Below, piece by piece: positions 53,662-58,948 of a stretch of DNA of 58,948 nucleotides (the first letter of the stretch is position 1; every line of letters begins with the position of its first letter). Source of the stretch: Sulfurimonas sp. (GTDB lineage: Bacteria; Campylobacterota; Campylobacteria; Campylobacterales; Sulfurimonadaceae); contig JAURYA010000056.1 in assembly GCA_030654155.1 (NCBI GenBank), positions 1 to 58,948 of the forward strand, written 5' to 3'. The translations under genes and the position numbers were made by a program. The notes under the pieces are model-generated. The model was not told the DNA's origin and did not search any database. It saw nothing but the letters and a program-made list of their open reading frames with translations.

Positions 53662-54729
53662 ATGAAGATAACAGTACAAAAATCTATCATTGAAAATATT
53701 TTGGTTCATGCTCAACCATTCTTAGAAAAAAAAGACACTTCACAAATTACATCTCATGTTTTCATAGATGCTTCAAACTCTAAGTTAACAATCAAAGCTA
53801 CCGATTATGAGATAGGTTTAATTGTTTCTACTGAAAAAATAAACATTATTGAAGATGGCAATGTTACTGCTAACGGTAAAAAATTATTAGATATTGTCAA
53901 AATTTTAAAAGATGGTGATATCAATCTTGAGGTTAAAAGTGACACGCTATATATCTCTCAATCACACTCTAAATTTAAATTGCCAACTTTTTCATACAAC
54001 GAATTTCCTGCATTTCCAACATATGAAGGAAAGCCTCGCATTTTAATAGACTCACACTCTCTTATAGATTCTCTTAAAAAAATAACTCCGTCAATTGATA
54101 TTAATAATCCTAAATTTGAACTAAATGGTGCGTTAATTGATATAAAAAATAACAGTATTAATTTTGCTTCGACAGATACAAGAAGATTGGCAGTAGTCAA
54201 CATAATCAATGAAAGCAGCACGGAGTTGTCTATTATAGTTCCAAAAAAAGCAATTATTGAGATTCAAAAACTTTTTTTTGATAATATTGAGTTATATTAT
54301 GATGAAAATAGCCTGATTATCCACTCAGAACAGTATACTTTTTTCACAAAACTTATAAATGGAAAATTTCCTGAATACTCAAGAATTATTCCTAAAGAAA
54401 TATCAAAAACACTTACTCTTCCAAAAGCTATAATGATAGAATCAATTAAACAAATAACTACTATTTCTACCGACGTAAAAATAACTTTTTTAAACGATAC
54501 CATCACTTTTGAATCATTAAGCGATGACAACATTGAAGCTAAAACAGAGATTACATTTCCGACAAGCTTTTCATCTCCATTTATAATTGCAATTAACAGC
54601 AGATATCTTTTGGATTTTTTAAATACGATAAACAGTTCAGAGTTCAATATCGGTTTAAATGAAAGTAATTTACCTTTTGTTTTAAGTGACGGCAATTTTA
54701 AAACAGTAGTAATGCCTATCGTTATTTAA
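53662..54729 (+). CDS. dnaN: DNA polymerase III beta subunit (sliding clamp)
   Basis: A 355-residue clamp that tethers the replicase to DNA. The sequence is divergent at the N-terminus, as in other Campylobacterota, but has the three-domain length, the mid-protein FASTDTRRLAVV stretch and the C-terminal VVMPIVI end that closes the family. Position between dnaA and gyrB supports the call strongly. Confidence 0.95.
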   Translation: MKITVQKSIIENILVHAQPFLEKKDTSQITSHVFIDASNSKLTIKATDYEIGLIVSTEKINIIEDGNVTANGKKLLDIVKILKDGDINLEVKSDTLYISQSHSKFKLPTFSYNEFPAFPTYEGKPRILIDSHSLIDSLKKITPSIDINNPKFELNGALIDIKNNSINFASTDTRRLAVVNIINESSTELSIIVPKKAIIEIQKLFFDNIELYYDENSLIIHSEQYTFFTKLINGKFPEYSRIIPKEISKTLTLPKAIMIESIKQITTISTDVKITFLNDTITFESLSDDNIEAKTEITFPTSFSSPFIIAINSRYLLDFLNTINSSEFNIGLNESNLPFVLSDGNFKTVVMPIVI

Positions 54730-54880
54730 GCAAAAATTATAATATTCCTTTTAATAATTAACGATTAAAAGGAGTCTCTCTCCTCTTCAGAATGTCCAAT
54801 TATCCACACATAAAACTTCCTTTTAGAATAAATTAGATAAAATATCCCTAATTATGTCAAAAGTTATAATGGAGTATTAA
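54730..54880. other. dnaN-gyrB gap with an E. coli-type DnaA box
   Basis: A 151-base gap. It contains TTATCCACA at 54800-54808, a perfect E. coli consensus DnaA box, different from the TTCACA type used elsewhere in this origin. CCTTTT/AAAAGG inverted words lie near 54750-54772. TATAAT at 54865-54870 is only 10 bases before the gyrB ATG, so I do not trust it as the main -10 box. Confidence 0.45.
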
Positions 54881-57190
<2,310 letters not shown>

Positions 57191-57213
57191 TAGTTAAAAG
57201 CAACAAAATTCAG

Positions 57214-58614
57214 ATGTTACTTCCACAAACAAAAGAGAGGGAATACCGTTTTAGGTTAGCGCTTAGAATGGTGCTTCCTGTTTTTGCTCTCGTTGTCGCT
57301 CTAATTCTTCATACTTTTATTACAAGCCAAGATACCATAAATACCTCTTTTTATATTGAATCTATTTTAATTTTAGTATTTAGTATCTATTTTATCTTCT
57401 ACCTTATATATAAAGGTTTTGATACAAAAATAACAGATAATATCTCAAAAGCTTTCACAAGAGAATACATGTATGAATTCTTAAAAAAAGAGTTAAAAAA
57501 CAATAAAGAGTACACACTTTTGCTTATAAGCATAGATAATTTACATGAAATAAACAGTCGTTACGGTATAAAAAATGGTGATAAAATCCTTTTTGAAACA
57601 ATTATATGGGTAGCTGAATATCTTAAAACAAAAGATATATATAATTTCCCGGTTGGGCGCATAAAAGGGGGTGATTTTATAATCGGACTTAGCGGAAACA
57701 AAAATCAATATAAAACGACTATGGAGCTGATGTGTCTTAAGAGCGAAGAGCTTAAGATAGATGATATTGAGGTACAGATTTCAATTGCAATAAATGATGC
57801 CTCTTTTTCAAACAATATTGATTATTTGATTGAAAATCTTTTTGAATTACAAGCCAAAAATAGAGATTCTAAGCTTCAAGCTAATTCAGAAGATGAAATA
57901 AATCCTAGTGATTTAGAGTATTTTGTTATAAATGCCATTAAAAGAAAAGATTTAACACTTATAACACAAGATGTTTTTGAAAAAGAGCATGATGTATTCA
58001 AAGAGTGCTTTATTAAATTAAATGCACCTGACGGCAAACTGCTGCATCAAAAAAATTATATGAAGATTTTAGATAAATTAAGATTGATGAATGAGTATGA
58101 TTTAATAGTTTTAGAAAAAGTTATAAATATTTGTAAAAAATCAGACGGTAAAAATTTTGCTATCCATATATCGCCCACCTCTATCAGAAATCCTTCTGTT
58201 TTAACTAAAATTAAAGAGCTATTTTATAAAAATGAGTGCATAAAAGGGAGAATAATACTCCTCTTTAGCGAGAGTGAATATTTTCCAAAGATAGATAAAT
58301 TCAATACTATTTTACAGCAGTTAAGGGATTTAGGAGTTGTAGTTGCTATTGATAGATTGGGCTCTTTGCATACAAGTTTTTTATATTTAAGAGATTTAAA
58401 TATCGATATGGTTAGATTTGATAGTTTTTACAGTAAGAATATGGATGAGGGCAGAGGCAAAAATATTATTAGCGGTTTTAATGTAATGGCTCACGAAAAG
58501 GGAGTTAAAACTTGGATAAAGATGCTTGAAGATGAAAAAGTCAATGATTTGGCAAAAGAGCTGGGAATTGATTATTTACAGGGTAAATATTTTGCGCCTT
58601 TAGAAAAAAATTAA
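57214..58614 (+). CDS. Membrane protein with degenerate GGDEF and EAL domains
   Basis: A 466-residue protein. Two membrane helices (about 20-42 and 48-70) precede a GGDEF-like domain in which the motif reads KGGDF, and an EAL-like domain in which no EAL motif is seen and the usual DDFG is DRLG. Both domains therefore look inactive, so a c-di-GMP receptor or protein-binding role fits better than synthesis or breakdown. No close Shine-Dalgarno. The gene sits between gyrB and queF. Confidence 0.8.
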   Translation: MLLPQTKEREYRFRLALRMVLPVFALVVALILHTFITSQDTINTSFYIESILILVFSIYFIFYLIYKGFDTKITDNISKAFTREYMYEFLKKELKNNKEYTLLLISIDNLHEINSRYGIKNGDKILFETIIWVAEYLKTKDIYNFPVGRIKGGDFIIGLSGNKNQYKTTMELMCLKSEELKIDDIEVQISIAINDASFSNNIDYLIENLFELQAKNRDSKLQANSEDEINPSDLEYFVINAIKRKDLTLITQDVFEKEHDVFKECFIKLNAPDGKLLHQKNYMKILDKLRLMNEYDLIVLEKVINICKKSDGKNFAIHISPTSIRNPSVLTKIKELFYKNECIKGRIILLFSESEYFPKIDKFNTILQQLRDLGVVVAIDRLGSLHTSFLYLRDLNIDMVRFDSFYSKNMDEGRGKNIISGFNVMAHEKGVKTWIKMLEDEKVNDLAKELGIDYLQGKYFAPLEKN

Positions 58615-58632
58615 AAGTATTGGGAGTTTAGT

Positions 58633-58948
58633 ATGAAGTATGGCGAAAAAATTGTTAATGAGTTTGATGTAGAGAAAGATTTGGAAATTTGGCCAAATGA
58701 GCATAAGAGAAATTATCTTATAAAAATGACGCTTCCGGAGTTCTCTTGCCTCTGCCCTCGAAGCGGCTATCCTGATTTTGCAATAATTCATTTGGAATAT
58801 ACACCGGATGAGTGGGTGGTTGAGCTAAAGGCCATAAAACTCTATATAAACTCATTTAGAGATAGACACATTTCACATGAAAACAGTGCAAATGAGATTT
58901 ACAGCGTTTTAGAGAAAAAATTAAAACCAAAATATATGAAAATTGTGG
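58633..58948 (+). CDS. queF: NADPH-dependent 7-cyano-7-deazaguanine reductase QueF, partial
   Basis: The first 105 residues of QueF, cut by the window end. The active Cys is in FSCLCPRSGYPDFA, and ELKAIKLYINSFRDRHISHENSANEIY is the conserved second block. QueF reduces preQ0 to preQ1 in queuosine synthesis. GGGAG lies eight bases before the ATG at 58633. A degenerate parS-like core (TTTCACATGAAA, 58871-58882) lies within it. Confidence 0.93.
   Translation, partial: MKYGEKIVNEFDVEKDLEIWPNEHKRNYLIKMTLPEFSCLCPRSGYPDFAIIHLEYTPDEWVVELKAIKLYINSFRDRHISHENSANEIYSVLEKKLKPKYMKIV

Noticed and set aside
54865..54870. TATAAT as the gyrB -10 box.
   Set aside because: It is 10 bases from the ATG and would leave almost no leader, although a GGAG ribosome site is present; likely a chance word overlapping the Shine-Dalgarno area.
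58600..58791. Minus-strand frame across the queF start.
   Set aside because: QueF on the plus strand has full motif support and a ribosome site; the other frame is a shadow.

Overview
The window reads as a stretch of chromosome around the replication origin of a sulfur-oxidising Campylobacterota (epsilonproteobacterium), most likely a Sulfurimonas close to S. denitrificans. The grounds are the AT-rich sequence, a soxCDYZ cluster, an SQR-type flavoprotein, a standalone ThiD2-like protein, and the order ruvC / dnaA-dnaN-gyrB. The species call rests on remembered gene order and protein resemblance, not on a search. I found no tRNA, rRNA, insertion sequence, prophage or CRISPR array.

Layout. 0.3-1.4 kb: a Bax-inhibitor-1 membrane protein and a thiamine-related protein. 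1.4-6.4 kb (minus): soxC-soxD-soxY-soxZ, then soxH and a periplasmic thioredoxin, with strong hairpins between soxZ and soxH. 6.7-10.3 kb: a MOSC protein, then a zinc-uptake operon znuA-znuC-znuB ending in a BioC-like methyltransferase. 10.4-12.0 kb: secG, frr, pyrE. 12.1-17.3 kb: a tightly overlapping cell-wall recycling operon (NagZ with a signal peptide, a sodium:solute symporter, AnmK, AmgK, MurU). 17.4-20.7 kb: a PAS/HD-GYP regulator, a tiny Cys-rich protein, an MltB-type transglycosylase and a HiPIP. 20.8-25.4 kb (minus): Kef-type antiporter, HAD phosphatase, sugar MFS porter, hexose-phosphate mutarotase. 25.5-31.5 kb: pyrG, recJ, an SQR-like flavoprotein and a second periplasmic metallo-beta-lactamase-fold protein. 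31.5-38.5 kb: a WD40-like protein, fliI, folE, RNase J, rsmA. 38.8-41.3 kb: hisF, a nucleoside-phosphorylase-like gene, rlmN and a 35-residue membrane protein. 41.7-50.5 kb: a pseudouridine synthase, purB, nrdA, a hypothetical, a DegQ protease, thioredoxin 2, citrate synthase, PpnP. 50.6-58.9 kb: a hemerythrin/PAS protein, ruvC, oriC, dnaA, dnaN, gyrB, a degenerate GGDEF-EAL protein and the start of queF.

How it works together. SoxCD, SoxYZ and the SQR-like protein feed electrons from thiosulfate and sulfide into respiration. Muropeptide breakdown (transglycosylase, NagZ) is coupled to uptake and to salvage of MurNAc to UDP-MurNAc. The ori region carries replication and segregation signals: TTCACA-type DnaA boxes on both sides of dnaA, a second TTCACA cluster about 10.5 kb to its left, and two identical parS-like 16-mers at 38.7 and 41.9 kb.

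The least explained signal is a pair of about 75-bp structured intergenic repeats, 12005-12082 and 44126-44199, in opposite orientations. Their flanks are almost identical, while their two internal hairpins differ in sequence but keep their pairing. They look like copies of one folded element family that I do not recognise.
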